From NCBI GenBank assembly GCA_030633365.1, contig DAOVSY010000134.1, positions 1 to 7,676 on the forward strand: a stretch of 7,676 nt of DNA, read 5' to 3'. The DNA is from Spirochaetaceae bacterium (GTDB lineage: Bacteria > Spirochaetota > Spirochaetia > B11-G9). The notes below the pieces were generated by a model. It made no database searches. It saw nothing but the letters and a program-made list of their open reading frames with translations, and was not told where the DNA came from. Shown piece after piece: positions 1 to 7,029 of this stretch. The translations under genes and the position numbers were made by a program. The first letter of the stretch is position 1, and every line of letters starts with the position of its first letter.

Positions 1-438
1 CTTTATAATTGGTTTAGCAGATTTACGACCAGGTAAAAGGTTCAAAAACTTACCTGAATCTAGATATTCTATAAAATCTTCCTGTTTTGTGTACTTTTTT
101 AATGTTTCAAGACCTCTTTTAGCGAGTTTATTATTAGGTTCAATATCCAGAATTTGAAACCATTGTTGAATTGCTTCAGAACTTTCCTGACGTTTTAAAT
201 GAACAAGAGCTAATCCTGCCATAGTATTAATATCATCGGGTTTAAGAGTAATTGCTCTTTGGAGATAGGAATAACCTCCTCCAAAATCTGAAGTATTTAA
301 ACATGATATTCCAAGATAATAATAAAAGTCAAAACTTTGTCTGTACCTGAAAACCTGTGGTTCCAGTAGTTGCAGTACTTGTTTATATTTTCCAGCTTTG
401 AAAAGTCCGGATGCTTTTTTTAAAGTTTTACTGCGCAT
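1..438 (-). CDS. TPR-repeat protein, C-terminus cut by window edge
   Basis: This frame reads leftwards from the ATG at 438-436 and is open to the window edge (146 codons), so the C-terminus is missing. The visible part holds about three tetratricopeptide repeats: residues 7-35 (LFKAGKYKQVLQLLEP), 37-70 (YYLGISCLN...AITLKPDD) and 70-103 (AGLALVHLKRQ...ILDIEPNN). The G/Y/A-L-P spacing is typical of TPRs. There is no signal peptide or membrane segment, so it is probably a cytoplasmic scaffold or adaptor. A stop in the same frame at 450-448, which is the stop of the upstream gene, rules out a longer N-terminus. The Shine-Dalgarno is weak: AGG at 453-451, 12 bases from the ATG. The 9-base gap to the upstream gene implies co-transcription and perhaps translational coupling. 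The partner and exact role cannot be told from sequence. I am sure of the gene and the fold class only. Confidence 0.85.
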   Translation of the reverse strand, partial: MRSKTLKKASGLFKAGKYKQVLQLLEPQVFRYRQSFDFYYYLGISCLNTSDFGGGYSYLQRAITLKPDDINTMAGLALVHLKRQESSEAIQQWFQILDIEPNNKLAKRGLETLKKYTKQEDFIEYLDSGKFLNLLPGRKSAKPIIK

Positions 439-447
439 TATAAAAAA

Positions 448-1500
448 TTACCTGTTCTCGTATAATTTTTTACGTTGTTTTAAAGTTTCCAAAATTTGCA
501 TAATCAAATCTAATTCACTTTCAGTTACACTATCCGGAAACTGTAGAAAACCATCAATTTTCTTAATAAGATCTGTAGTTGCTATTAGATCCATTTTAAT
601 TGAAGTTTCAGTATTTTGAGGATCAGAATCAGTCTTAATTGTCTGATCAAACAGAGTATCTATTCCTGAGCTTTCTAAAGATGATCCTTTAAAACTACTG
701 TTAGTATATGCACCCAATACAATTACAACTTCTCTGCTTTGATCCCTTGATACTTTAATAGGATTGTAAGTAAAAGAAACAGCAGAATCATTTATTGAAT
801 ATGGAATAAGATTAAAATTTCTTGATTTATTTACCTGATAATTCCATAAATTGTCCTGTAGTCTTTTCCAGTTAGCAAAAATTAATTTGTCCGGAACAGT
901 TATTCCAGGTCCTCTGATCATTCCCTGTAACCCAGAAAAATCAGTTTCAGATGATGGAGAAATCCATGAATTGGGAAAATTTGTAATATATGTATCTTCT
1001 GTGGAAATAGATACGCCAGTATCAAGTAAAAAATGATCGTTCTGATCTTCACCAAGATAAGTGTCAAATAGATAAGTTAACCCTATATTAGAGTTTAGAT
1101 CAGATGTATTTTCAATTATTATTGATATTTTAATACCATCACTAAGAGAACTGTTCTTGGATTTTAAGAAAGAAAAATCCTCAGTAACCTTTAATACTGT
1201 AGATTCCCATACAATTTTAGCACCTGTTGGAGTTGTTAATATATCTTTTGAAAAAACAGAGCTGTTCCCCATTTTAAATATTTTATTATCAACCATAATA
1301 CTTAATAAAGATGTTTCCGGATCCTTGTCAAATAAAAATGGAATATATTTACCCGAATTTATATCCTGAAGATAGTATGCAGAAAAACTTCCAGAGTCTT
1401 CATGGAGAGTAATTTTAATTCTTCCTTCTGTTATATCCAGAGAATTAGTTGGTATGGTAAAAATTATTAAAAGAAAAATAATTATACTGGTTATTTTCAT
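448..1500 (-). CDS. Exported protein of unknown function (350 aa)
   Basis: I do not recognise a named family. The first 20 residues form a clear signal peptide: MKIT, then a stretch rich in Ile, Leu and Phe, then a likely cut after TNS. There is no lipobox cysteine, so the product is probably soluble in the periplasm or surface-exposed rather than a lipoprotein. Residues 25-265 look beta-rich, with alternating hydrophobic strands such as IKISIIIE (123-130) and REVVIVLG (256-263). An acidic stretch DTYLGEDQNDHF (146-157) and a tryptophan-rich stretch (about 203-222, with FANWKRLQDNLW) look like conserved functional patches. The last 45 residues are helical and charged. The pattern could suit a beta-sandwich binding domain, but that is a guess. 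The ATG is preceded by GGAGAG about 6 bases away, overlapping the end of the upstream TPR/coiled-coil gene 3 bases off, so the two are surely co-transcribed. Confidence 0.85.
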   Translation of the reverse strand: MKITSIIIFLLIIFTIPTNSLDITEGRIKITLHEDSGSFSAYYLQDINSGKYIPFLFDKDPETSLLSIMVDNKIFKMGNSSVFSKDILTTPTGAKIVWESTVLKVTEDFSFLKSKNSSLSDGIKISIIIENTSDLNSNIGLTYLFDTYLGEDQNDHFLLDTGVSISTEDTYITNFPNSWISPSSETDFSGLQGMIRGPGITVPDKLIFANWKRLQDNLWNYQVNKSRNFNLIPYSINDSAVSFTYNPIKVSRDQSREVVIVLGAYTNSSFKGSSLESSGIDTLFDQTIKTDSDPQNTETSIKMDLIATTDLIKKIDGFLQFPDSVTESELDLIMQILETLKQRKKLYENR

Positions 1501-1503
1501 ATT

Positions 1504-2478
1504 TTACTCTCCAGTCCTTGATGCCAGCCAGTCTATATAGAATTCTTTTAAATTCAGAGCTGAATTTTTTAGTTCTAATAGCTTTTCACTTTTTGGTGAA
1601 CTTGTATCAGTGTTTAAGATTTGTGATTCTTCCAGAGTTACTTCCACATCTGAATTAGTAAGTTGCTCCTTCAAATTTGCTATAGTATTGTTTAACTGAT
1701 TAATTTGTTGTTTTAAAGAAGCCAGACTATCATCTTTATTCAGACTTTCCATGGACATTTCAGCTAATAATAATTTTTGATCATCTGAACCAGCTGCCAC
1801 TATTTTACGCTGATAATCACTAATAGACTGTTCATAAGTTTTTTCACGTCGTTGAAAATCTTCAAGTGCTTTGAGATATTCTTCATGACTTATTTTTAAT
1901 AGCTTCAGGAGTTCATTTTCTCTAAATTTGAGCGTTATTAATGATAACTTATATTTAGATGCTTCAAGTTTATAACTATTTGGATACTCTCGATTAATCA
2001 TTGAATATATTATTTTAGCCTCTTCCAGATGACCCATAAAATAAAGTGATTCTGCTATCCAAAAATAGCTGTTTGATACATATGGATGATCACCATAAGA
2101 TTCTATAAATTTATAGAAAATTTGTACAGAACTATCGTATTTACCTTTTCGAAATAATAATCTGGCTTTTTGATACACAGTATCAGGATATAAATTATTA
2201 TCAGAGAAATTTTTAATAAAAAAATCAAGGTTGTTTTCAGCTTTATCAAGAAGATTCTGAGCCATATAACACCTTGAAATCAAAAAATATGCAGTTCCAT
2301 AGAGATGCTCATTCTCTGAATTAAGAATAATATTCCTAAAATCACTCAAAGCTAAAGTATAATTTCTATTGGAAAAATTATTAAGGCCGGATTCCATAAT
2401 TTTATTCCCATCTGAATTTTGGGCAAATATAAAAACATTTAAAAAAATGAAAATTATTACAAAAAACTTATTTTTCAA
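1504..2478 (-). CDS. Exported TPR and coiled-coil protein
   Basis: The product is 324 residues from a TTG start at 2478-2476. The frame is open to a TTG at 2508, but the inner TTG has GGGAG 7 bases upstream and gives a normal signal peptide (MKNKFF, a Phe/Ile-rich core to residue 18, cut near FIFA-Q). Residues 24-182 hold about four TPR-like helix pairs (GLNNFSNRNYTLALSDF; YFLISRCYMAQNLLDKAE; ARLLFRKGKYDSSVQIFYKF; YFWIAESLYFMGHLEEAKIIY). Residues 186-227 and 250-274 are coiled coil, with heptads such as LKQQINQLNNTIANLKEQL. The family resemblance is to periplasmic CpoB/YbgF and BamD-type TPR proteins, but CpoB has its coiled coil before the TPRs and this protein has it after. It probably acts as a periplasmic scaffold. 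Its neighbours are rpe upstream (41-base gap) and an exported unknown downstream (3-base gap). The fold is clear, the role is not. Confidence 0.85.
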   Translation of the reverse strand: MKNKFFVIIFIFLNVFIFAQNSDGNKIMESGLNNFSNRNYTLALSDFRNIILNSENEHLYGTAYFLISRCYMAQNLLDKAENNLDFFIKNFSDNNLYPDTVYQKARLLFRKGKYDSSVQIFYKFIESYGDHPYVSNSYFWIAESLYFMGHLEEAKIIYSMINREYPNSYKLEASKYKLSLITLKFRENELLKLLKISHEEYLKALEDFQRREKTYEQSISDYQRKIVAAGSDDQKLLLAEMSMESLNKDDSLASLKQQINQLNNTIANLKEQLTNSDVEVTLEESQILNTDTSSPKSEKLLELKNSALNLKEFYIDWLASRTGE

Positions 2479-2485
2479 AACAGGA

Positions 2486-2490
2486 CTCCC
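2486..2490 (-). promoter_or_regulatory. Ribosome binding site deciding a TTG start
   Basis: On the minus strand GGGAG lies 7 bases before the TTG at 2478. This spacing, plus the signal peptide that begins exactly there, places the start of the exported TPR/coiled-coil gene at 2478 rather than at the outer TTG at 2508, which has no comparable site. Confidence 0.75.
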
Positions 2491-2519
2491 ATTATATTTT
2501 CGACACAAGCTGTACTATA

Positions 2520-3191
2520 CTAAACTTCTTTGTTTCCTCTTATCATATTAGCTTCGTTAATAGGGTTCCTGGATTTAAAAAAGGAACTACCGCTAATAAG
2601 TACATCAATTCCTTTTTCTCTAATTTGTTCAGCATTATCTCTGTTTACACCACCATCAATAGATATAAGATAATTATAATCTTTATTATTTCTTATATCA
2701 TCCAGAATTTTTATTTTTTCAAGAGTTTCTGTAATCATGCTTTGACCACCAAATCCAGGATTTACACTCATAATTAAAACAAGGTCTAAAAAAGGTAATA
2801 ATTCTGAGAGGGAGGATACAGGAGTCCCTGGTACAACTGCTATACCTGCTTTACAACCAGATCCCTTAATTTGTTGAATAATACGATGACTGTGAACTGC
2901 AGCTTCCAGATGAAAAGTAATATAGTCTGCCCCTGCTTTAATAAAATCCTGTATGTGATTTTCAGGATGAACAGTCATTAGATGTACATCTAATTTTAAA
3001 TTTGTAATATCCCGTATATCCTGAACCATTTTATGTCCAAATGTAATATTTGGAACAAACACACCATCCATTACATCAAGATGTATCCAGTCTGATTTTG
3101 CATCTTCAATAAGTTTAACGGAATCCCGAATATTCGAAAAATTACCGGAAAGAAGAGAAGGTGCAAATAATATTTTTTTATCTCTATCCAT
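2520..3191 (-). CDS. rpe: Ribulose-phosphate 3-epimerase
   Basis: Rpe interconverts D-ribulose 5-phosphate and D-xylulose 5-phosphate in the cytoplasmic pentose phosphate pathway. The 223 residues match the usual family length and the whole TIM barrel is present. Family signatures in order are APSLLSGNF (10-18), HLDVMDGVFVPNITFG (37-52), LDVHLM (67-72), AVVPGTP (118-124), MSVNPGFGGQ (141-150) and SIDGGVN (177-183). The metal ligands and the acid/base pair of the family are all visible: His37, Asp39, His70 and Asp179. GSSFF (201-205) is the phosphate-gripping loop near the C-terminus. Nothing is missing, so it should be active. The ATG at 3191-3189 has only a weak purine stretch (AAGATA) ahead of it. 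It is the first gene of the leftward block, facing the greA operon across 120 bases. A TAG stop is followed by a 41-base gap and the exported TPR gene. Confidence 0.97.
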   Translation of the reverse strand: MDRDKKILFAPSLLSGNFSNIRDSVKLIEDAKSDWIHLDVMDGVFVPNITFGHKMVQDIRDITNLKLDVHLMTVHPENHIQDFIKAGADYITFHLEAAVHSHRIIQQIKGSGCKAGIAVVPGTPVSSLSELLPFLDLVLIMSVNPGFGGQSMITETLEKIKILDDIRNNKDYNYLISIDGGVNRDNAEQIREKGIDVLISGSSFFKSRNPINEANMIRGNKEV

Positions 3192-3270
3192 AATAGTATC
3201 TTATTATCAGATTTTAGTAAAAAAAGCAAACATTTTTATGATTTGATGTAAGAAGAAAAACTCCTTATGA

Positions 3271-3298
3271 TTGACTAAAATGAGCTTAATGATATAAT
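3271..3298 (+). promoter_or_regulatory. Sigma-70-type promoter for the greA operon
   Basis: TTGACT at 3271-3276 (five of six consensus bases) and a perfect TATAAT at 3293-3298 are separated by 16 bp. Transcription should start near 3304-3307, leaving a leader of about 40 bases before the GTG at 3345. It is the only strong promoter seen in the divergent intergenic region and faces the TPR-greA-vWA genes. Confidence 0.8.
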
Positions 3299-3331
3299 AG
3301 ATATATTCAACTTGTATAAGTTAAGTACATC

Positions 3332-3336
3332 AGGAG
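3332..3336 (+). promoter_or_regulatory. Ribosome binding site deciding a GTG start
   Basis: AGGAG lies 8 bases before the GTG at 3345-3347. The outer TTG at 3312 would fall only a few bases after the predicted transcription start and has no Shine-Dalgarno, so the GTG is the better start for the TPR gene. Confidence 0.8.
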
Positions 3337-3344
3337 ATTTCTCG

Positions 3345-4286
3345 GTGGCAGATACTGACATAGAAGAATTAATCCTGCAATCTTATGATTTTTTTAAGAA
3401 AGGAAGTTTTAAGGAAGCTGAAAAGGTTTATGAAGAAGCTTTATCTATAGATTTTGAGAATTTGGATGTTATTGCAGGACTAAAATGTTCCAAATTCTGG
3501 ATAGAGCGATCAAGACAACTTGATACTTTTGGAACTGATGAATTTACAAAAAGTGAATATTTGTACAATGAATGGAAAGCTTTTACACTATTTTTAAACA
3601 GACTTAAAACACCCTTCAGGCAGGGAGTGTCTGTAATTAAACAATGGGTCTTTCAGACTGCACTGTCAGGGTATCTAAATGCTTCGTCCAATATTGGATC
3701 AAGTGAAGAAGAATTACTCTTAAGAATAGGTAAATGCTATAAGGGCATGGGCGATTACGATAAAGCCCTTGAATATTTAGAAAGTGTCAGCAGGAAAAAA
3801 AGAGATGATCCTGAAATCCTGGGTGAACTGGCAGACTGCTATGCATTTATCAATGAAACAAGAATAGCTAAAGCTTTTTTTAGAGAAGCTTTTTTTATTG
3901 ATTCTCAAAAAGTGAATATTAATTTTTTGGAGTCAGAACTTATTGTCAGGCTTATTGAAAAATTAAGAGTAATAGGTTATTCTGAACTTGTAATTAAGGA
4001 ATGGATTCCTGTTTATGCAGTATTATGGGGCATTTTTAATGTTAAAAGGGAACTAAAACCTCTTGAATTAGGTAAATTGAAACAGTCGATATTCTCCCTG
4101 GAGAATAGGATTACAGATAGTGAGTCTGATGATGAGAAGTCTGTTCTGGTTCCACGGTTAATTAATCGTTATTTTTGGTTAATTGATCATTATATTATTA
4201 TAAATGAGCCCAGGGATAAAGTTGAAGAAGTGCTAAGAAAGATTCATAAAATAGATGAGTCAGTTTATGAACAGTATATTAATTAG
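3345..4286 (+). CDS. Cytoplasmic TPR protein upstream of greA
   Basis: The product is 313 residues from the GTG start, with no signal peptide or membrane helix. Residues 7-40 form a clear TPR (SYDFFKKGSFKEAEKVYEEAL, then SIDFEN). A second spans about 121-154 (RIGKCYKGMGDYDKALEYLE) and a third 157-190 (LGELADCYAFINETRIAKAFFREAF). The segment between the first and second (about 45-118, Trp- and Phe-rich) and the C-terminal 120 residues are helical but not obvious TPRs. TPR proteins bind partner peptides, and no catalytic motif is visible. It is first in a probable operon: its TAG stop is 15 bases from the greA ATG, and greA itself carries a long helical-repeat extension. A partnership with GreA or RNA polymerase is therefore plausible, but it is inferred from position only. 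I cannot name the gene. Confidence 0.88.
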   Translation: MADTDIEELILQSYDFFKKGSFKEAEKVYEEALSIDFENLDVIAGLKCSKFWIERSRQLDTFGTDEFTKSEYLYNEWKAFTLFLNRLKTPFRQGVSVIKQWVFQTALSGYLNASSNIGSSEEELLLRIGKCYKGMGDYDKALEYLESVSRKKRDDPEILGELADCYAFINETRIAKAFFREAFFIDSQKVNINFLESELIVRLIEKLRVIGYSELVIKEWIPVYAVLWGIFNVKRELKPLELGKLKQSIFSLENRITDSESDDEKSVLVPRLINRYFWLIDHYIIINEPRDKVEEVLRKIHKIDESVYEQYIN

Positions 4287-4288
4287 TT

Positions 4289-4293
4289 GGGGA
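4289..4293 (+). promoter_or_regulatory. Ribosome binding site for the long greA
   Basis: GGGGA lies 8 bases before the ATG at 4302-4304. A TTG in the same frame at 4287 overlaps this site and has none of its own, so the ATG is the likely start. A second purine run, AGGTGG (4295-4300), is too close to the ATG to be the main site. Confidence 0.65.
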
Positions 4294-4301
4294 TAGGTGG
4301 A

Positions 4302-6983
4302 ATGTCAGATTTAGTTGTAAATAAAGTAAATGAGCTTTTAAATGAAGAGAAATGGACCAGGGCAACTTTAAATAGTTATACAATAAATCACTTAAATGAA
4401 CTGGATGCAATTATTGAAGGATGCGAAAATCCTGATGAAATTATTCAGATAAAAGAAATTTGTGATGAACACATTGTTCATACAAGGAACAGTGTTATTG
4501 CACTGTATCTTTCTGGAATTATTTCTATTAGTCGACAGGTTATTGATGATGGAAATCTTATTAAAATAATTAACATTTTTACAGACAATCATAAATGGAA
4601 TATTGTTGAATTCCTTTGTAATAGGATTTTGTCTTATGGTGAGAATGTTTTTGCACTTAGGACTCTTTCAGAATGCTTTGAACATGAAAATGAAAAAGAT
4701 AAAAAATACGAAATATGGAAGAGACTCATAAAAGTTGACTATGAAGAAGCTGATATTGTTCGGTATTTAGCAGAAAATGAGGAAGCTGATTCAAATATTG
4801 AACTGGCTGTAGAATATTATAAAAGAGCAATTCATAGATACATTAATAAAAAATTATTCTCGAACGTAAAGGACGTTTGGAATAAACTTGTATCTTTAAT
4901 ACCTGATGAAACAGATTTTTTCTTTCATATAGAGAAAAAAGTTTCAAAAATCAACAGCCCGGAAAGAGCATTACAGTTACTGGAAGATTTATATGATACT
5001 CATAAAAAAAATGAACAATGGAAAAAATGTATAAGCATTCTTAAAAGAATTCTTTTTTATGATCCAAAAAATGTTACAGCACGCCGTGAAATAACAGAAT
5101 CTTTTAGACAGATGTATAAAGATCATGGAAATTTGGAAGAGTACATCAGGCTTTCTAATTTAAACCAAAGCTGGCGAAATGTTCATGATGCTATCGGAGA
5201 TTTTGAAAAACACATATCTGTAGACGAAGGAACATTTGTTTCTCATAAGACCTGGGGAATAGGACTAATAAGAGAAATAAAAGGTGATAATATTATAATA
5301 GATTTTGCCAGGAAAAGAGGGCATGTTATGTCTCTTAAAATGGCAGTTAGTGCATTAACAAGTTTGACAAAGAATCATATCTGGGTTTTAAAGAGTATTT
5401 GGCCTAAGGATAAACTTCATGATGCAGTAAAAGGTAATATTGCATGGGCTCTTAAAATGGTAATTAAAAGTTTTGATAATGCTGCAAATATGAAGCAAAT
5501 TAAAGCAGAACTGGTTCCTTCAATTTTAAGCCCCGGAGAATGGTCTACCTGGAGTACAGAGGCTCGTAAACAATTAAAAACTGATCCTTCATTTGGAAAT
5601 GTTCCGGAAAAAATTGATTTTTTTGTTGTTAGAGATACGCCAATGTCATTTGATGAAAAAACATATAACCGTTTTAAAGCTGAACGTGGATATTTTGGAA
5701 AATTAAAGATATTCAGGGAATTTCTTGATAATTCCGATCCTGATTCTGAATATTTCGGTGAAATTATTAATTATTTTACAGGATTTTTAAAAGAAGACTC
5801 CAATTCACATGAGTATGCAGTTTCAAGTTACCTTATAATTACTCATTTAGTTTCAATTTATCCATTCCTTAATCCAGGAATCCCTTTTCAGTTTAAGGAT
5901 TTACTTAATAATATGGAAGATATTGAGAATATTTTTTCAATTATTGAAGATAGTGAACTTAGACTTCGATTCCTTAAAGTAACTAAAGAAAATTTTAAAG
6001 AATGGCCTGAAATATTTGTTAAACTTTTTCCTTATCATCTAACAAAATATATTATCGAAGTATTAAAAGACGAAAAATATATTGATTTATTAAAAGATTT
6101 GTATTCTAAAGCACTCTATCATTACAAAGACAAAAGAGAAGCTTTTATATGGCTTGCAAGAAATACAGAGAAGGAACTTTGGGCAGAGAATTATGGTATT
6201 CCATTTGAGAAAGTTCTTATTGGCATGATCCATCTCCTTGATATTTCATTTAGAGAAATAAATAATAAAAGAGAAGTAAGTTTTAATCGAAAAATAAATA
6301 AGCAAATTTTAAACTTTCTTTTTAAAGAAAATTATTTACCTGCTCATTTGGAAACAGCAGACGAGGATTCTTTAAATAGAATATTCTCACTTATTAATGA
6401 TGTCAAAGATCTTGATCCGTCAATAAAACTGGAATTAAAGTCCACTGTATTAGGTCGGTTCCCAAATTTTAGATTTCATGGTCAGGAAGAAAAAGAGAAA
6501 GTTTCACGTGGCCTGATTGTTACAAGAAAAAGTTTTGAAGAAAAACAAGCTAAACTTAAGCATATAATTGATGTCGAAATTCCACTTAATTCCAAGGAAA
6601 TTGGAATTGCAATTGATTTAGGTGACTTGAAAGAAAATGCTGAATATAAAGCAGGAAAAGAAAAACAGGAATTTTTAAATTCAGCAGTTGGAAAAATTAA
6701 AGATGATTTAGAGAAAGCTTCAATATTTAATCCAATAGAAGTTGATCCCTCTTCTATTTCATTTGGAACTGAAGTTAGTCTTTTTAACTTAAAAACAGAT
6801 AAAGAAGAAAATTTTACATTTTTTGGGCCATGGGAATCTGATCCAGCTAATCACTGTATTTCTTATTTATCTCCCTTTGGAAACAAACTTTGGAAACATA
6901 AGATCGGAGATGAAGTTTCTTTTGAAATAAATGAAAGAGATTATAAGTACAGAGTTGAAAGTATTAAAGCTACTGAATTTTAA
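4302..6983 (+). CDS. greA: Giant GreA: helical-repeat extension plus GreA
   Basis: GreA stimulates RNA polymerase to cut the RNA 3' end in backtracked complexes so that elongation resumes. The last 159 of 893 residues (735-893) align over the full length of a normal GreA. The coiled-coil tip GDLKENAEY (774-782) keeps the two acidic residues equivalent to E. coli Asp41 and Glu44 (Asp775, Glu778), which reach into the polymerase active site. The FKBP-like C-terminal domain follows, with SFGTEVSL and SPFG...IGDEVSFE, so it should be catalytically competent. The first 310 residues are TPR/HAT-like helix pairs (for example LAVEYYKRAI, ERALQLLEDLY, CISILKRILFYDPKN). Residues 311-356 look like a small beta-barrel, Tudor/KOW-like (SHKTWGIGLI...IIDFARKRGH). 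Residues 357-730 are mostly helical and unassigned, with a Trp-rich patch around Trp414 and Trp417. This long form is known from spirochaetes. It sits between the TPR gene and the vWA gene in one transcription direction. Confidence 0.93.
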   Translation: MSDLVVNKVNELLNEEKWTRATLNSYTINHLNELDAIIEGCENPDEIIQIKEICDEHIVHTRNSVIALYLSGIISISRQVIDDGNLIKIINIFTDNHKWNIVEFLCNRILSYGENVFALRTLSECFEHENEKDKKYEIWKRLIKVDYEEADIVRYLAENEEADSNIELAVEYYKRAIHRYINKKLFSNVKDVWNKLVSLIPDETDFFFHIEKKVSKINSPERALQLLEDLYDTHKKNEQWKKCISILKRILFYDPKNVTARREITESFRQMYKDHGNLEEYIRLSNLNQSWRNVHDAIGDFEKHISVDEGTFVSHKTWGIGLIREIKGDNIIIDFARKRGHVMSLKMAVSALTSLTKNHIWVLKSIWPKDKLHDAVKGNIAWALKMVIKSFDNAANMKQIKAELVPSILSPGEWSTWSTEARKQLKTDPSFGNVPEKIDFFVVRDTPMSFDEKTYNRFKAERGYFGKLKIFREFLDNSDPDSEYFGEIINYFTGFLKEDSNSHEYAVSSYLIITHLVSIYPFLNPGIPFQFKDLLNNMEDIENIFSIIEDSELRLRFLKVTKENFKEWPEIFVKLFPYHLTKYIIEVLKDEKYIDLLKDLYSKALYHYKDKREAFIWLARNTEKELWAENYGIPFEKVLIGMIHLLDISFREINNKREVSFNRKINKQILNFLFKENYLPAHLETADEDSLNRIFSLINDVKDLDPSIKLELKSTVLGRFPNFRFHGQEEKEKVSRGLIVTRKSFEEKQAKLKHIIDVEIPLNSKEIGIAIDLGDLKENAEYKAGKEKQEFLNSAVGKIKDDLEKASIFNPIEVDPSSISFGTEVSLFNLKTDKEENFTFFGPWESDPANHCISYLSPFGNKLWKHKIGDEVSFEINERDYKYRVESIKATEF

Positions 6984-7018
6984 ACTGGATTTTTTATTCA
7001 AAGATATTATTATTAGCC

Positions 7019-7024
7019 GGGGAA
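7019..7024 (+). promoter_or_regulatory. Ribosome binding site of the vWA gene
   Basis: GGGGAA lies 5 bases before the ATG at 7030-7032 and supports that start. The 46-base gap after the greA stop contains no convincing terminator hairpin and no clear promoter, so the gene is probably read through from the greA operon. Confidence 0.6.
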
Positions 7025-7029
7025 AGATA

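Noticed and set aside
398..619. Plus-strand 73-codon open frame.
   Set aside because: It lies antisense to the TPR gene and the exported 350-residue gene, has no family features, and is best seen as a shadow frame.
2475..2492. Five-codon ATG mini-frame on the minus strand whose TGA overlaps the TTG start of the exported TPR gene (TTGA), as a possible coupling leader peptide.
   Set aside because: It has no Shine-Dalgarno of its own and contains the ribosome binding site of the main gene, so it is probably chance.
3203..3239. Leftward promoter for rpe using TAAAAT (3216-3211) or GATAAT (3208-3203).
   Set aside because: No acceptable -35 lies at 16-18 bp from either, and AT-rich DNA gives such -10 matches often.
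4392..4592. Minus-strand 66-codon Asn/Ile-rich frame.
   Set aside because: It is antisense to the greA extension and its composition is that of a reversed AT-rich coding strand.
6984..7029. Terminator or promoter between greA and the vWA gene.
   Set aside because: The short T-run is not preceded by a GC-rich hairpin, and no -35/-10 pair with good spacing is present.
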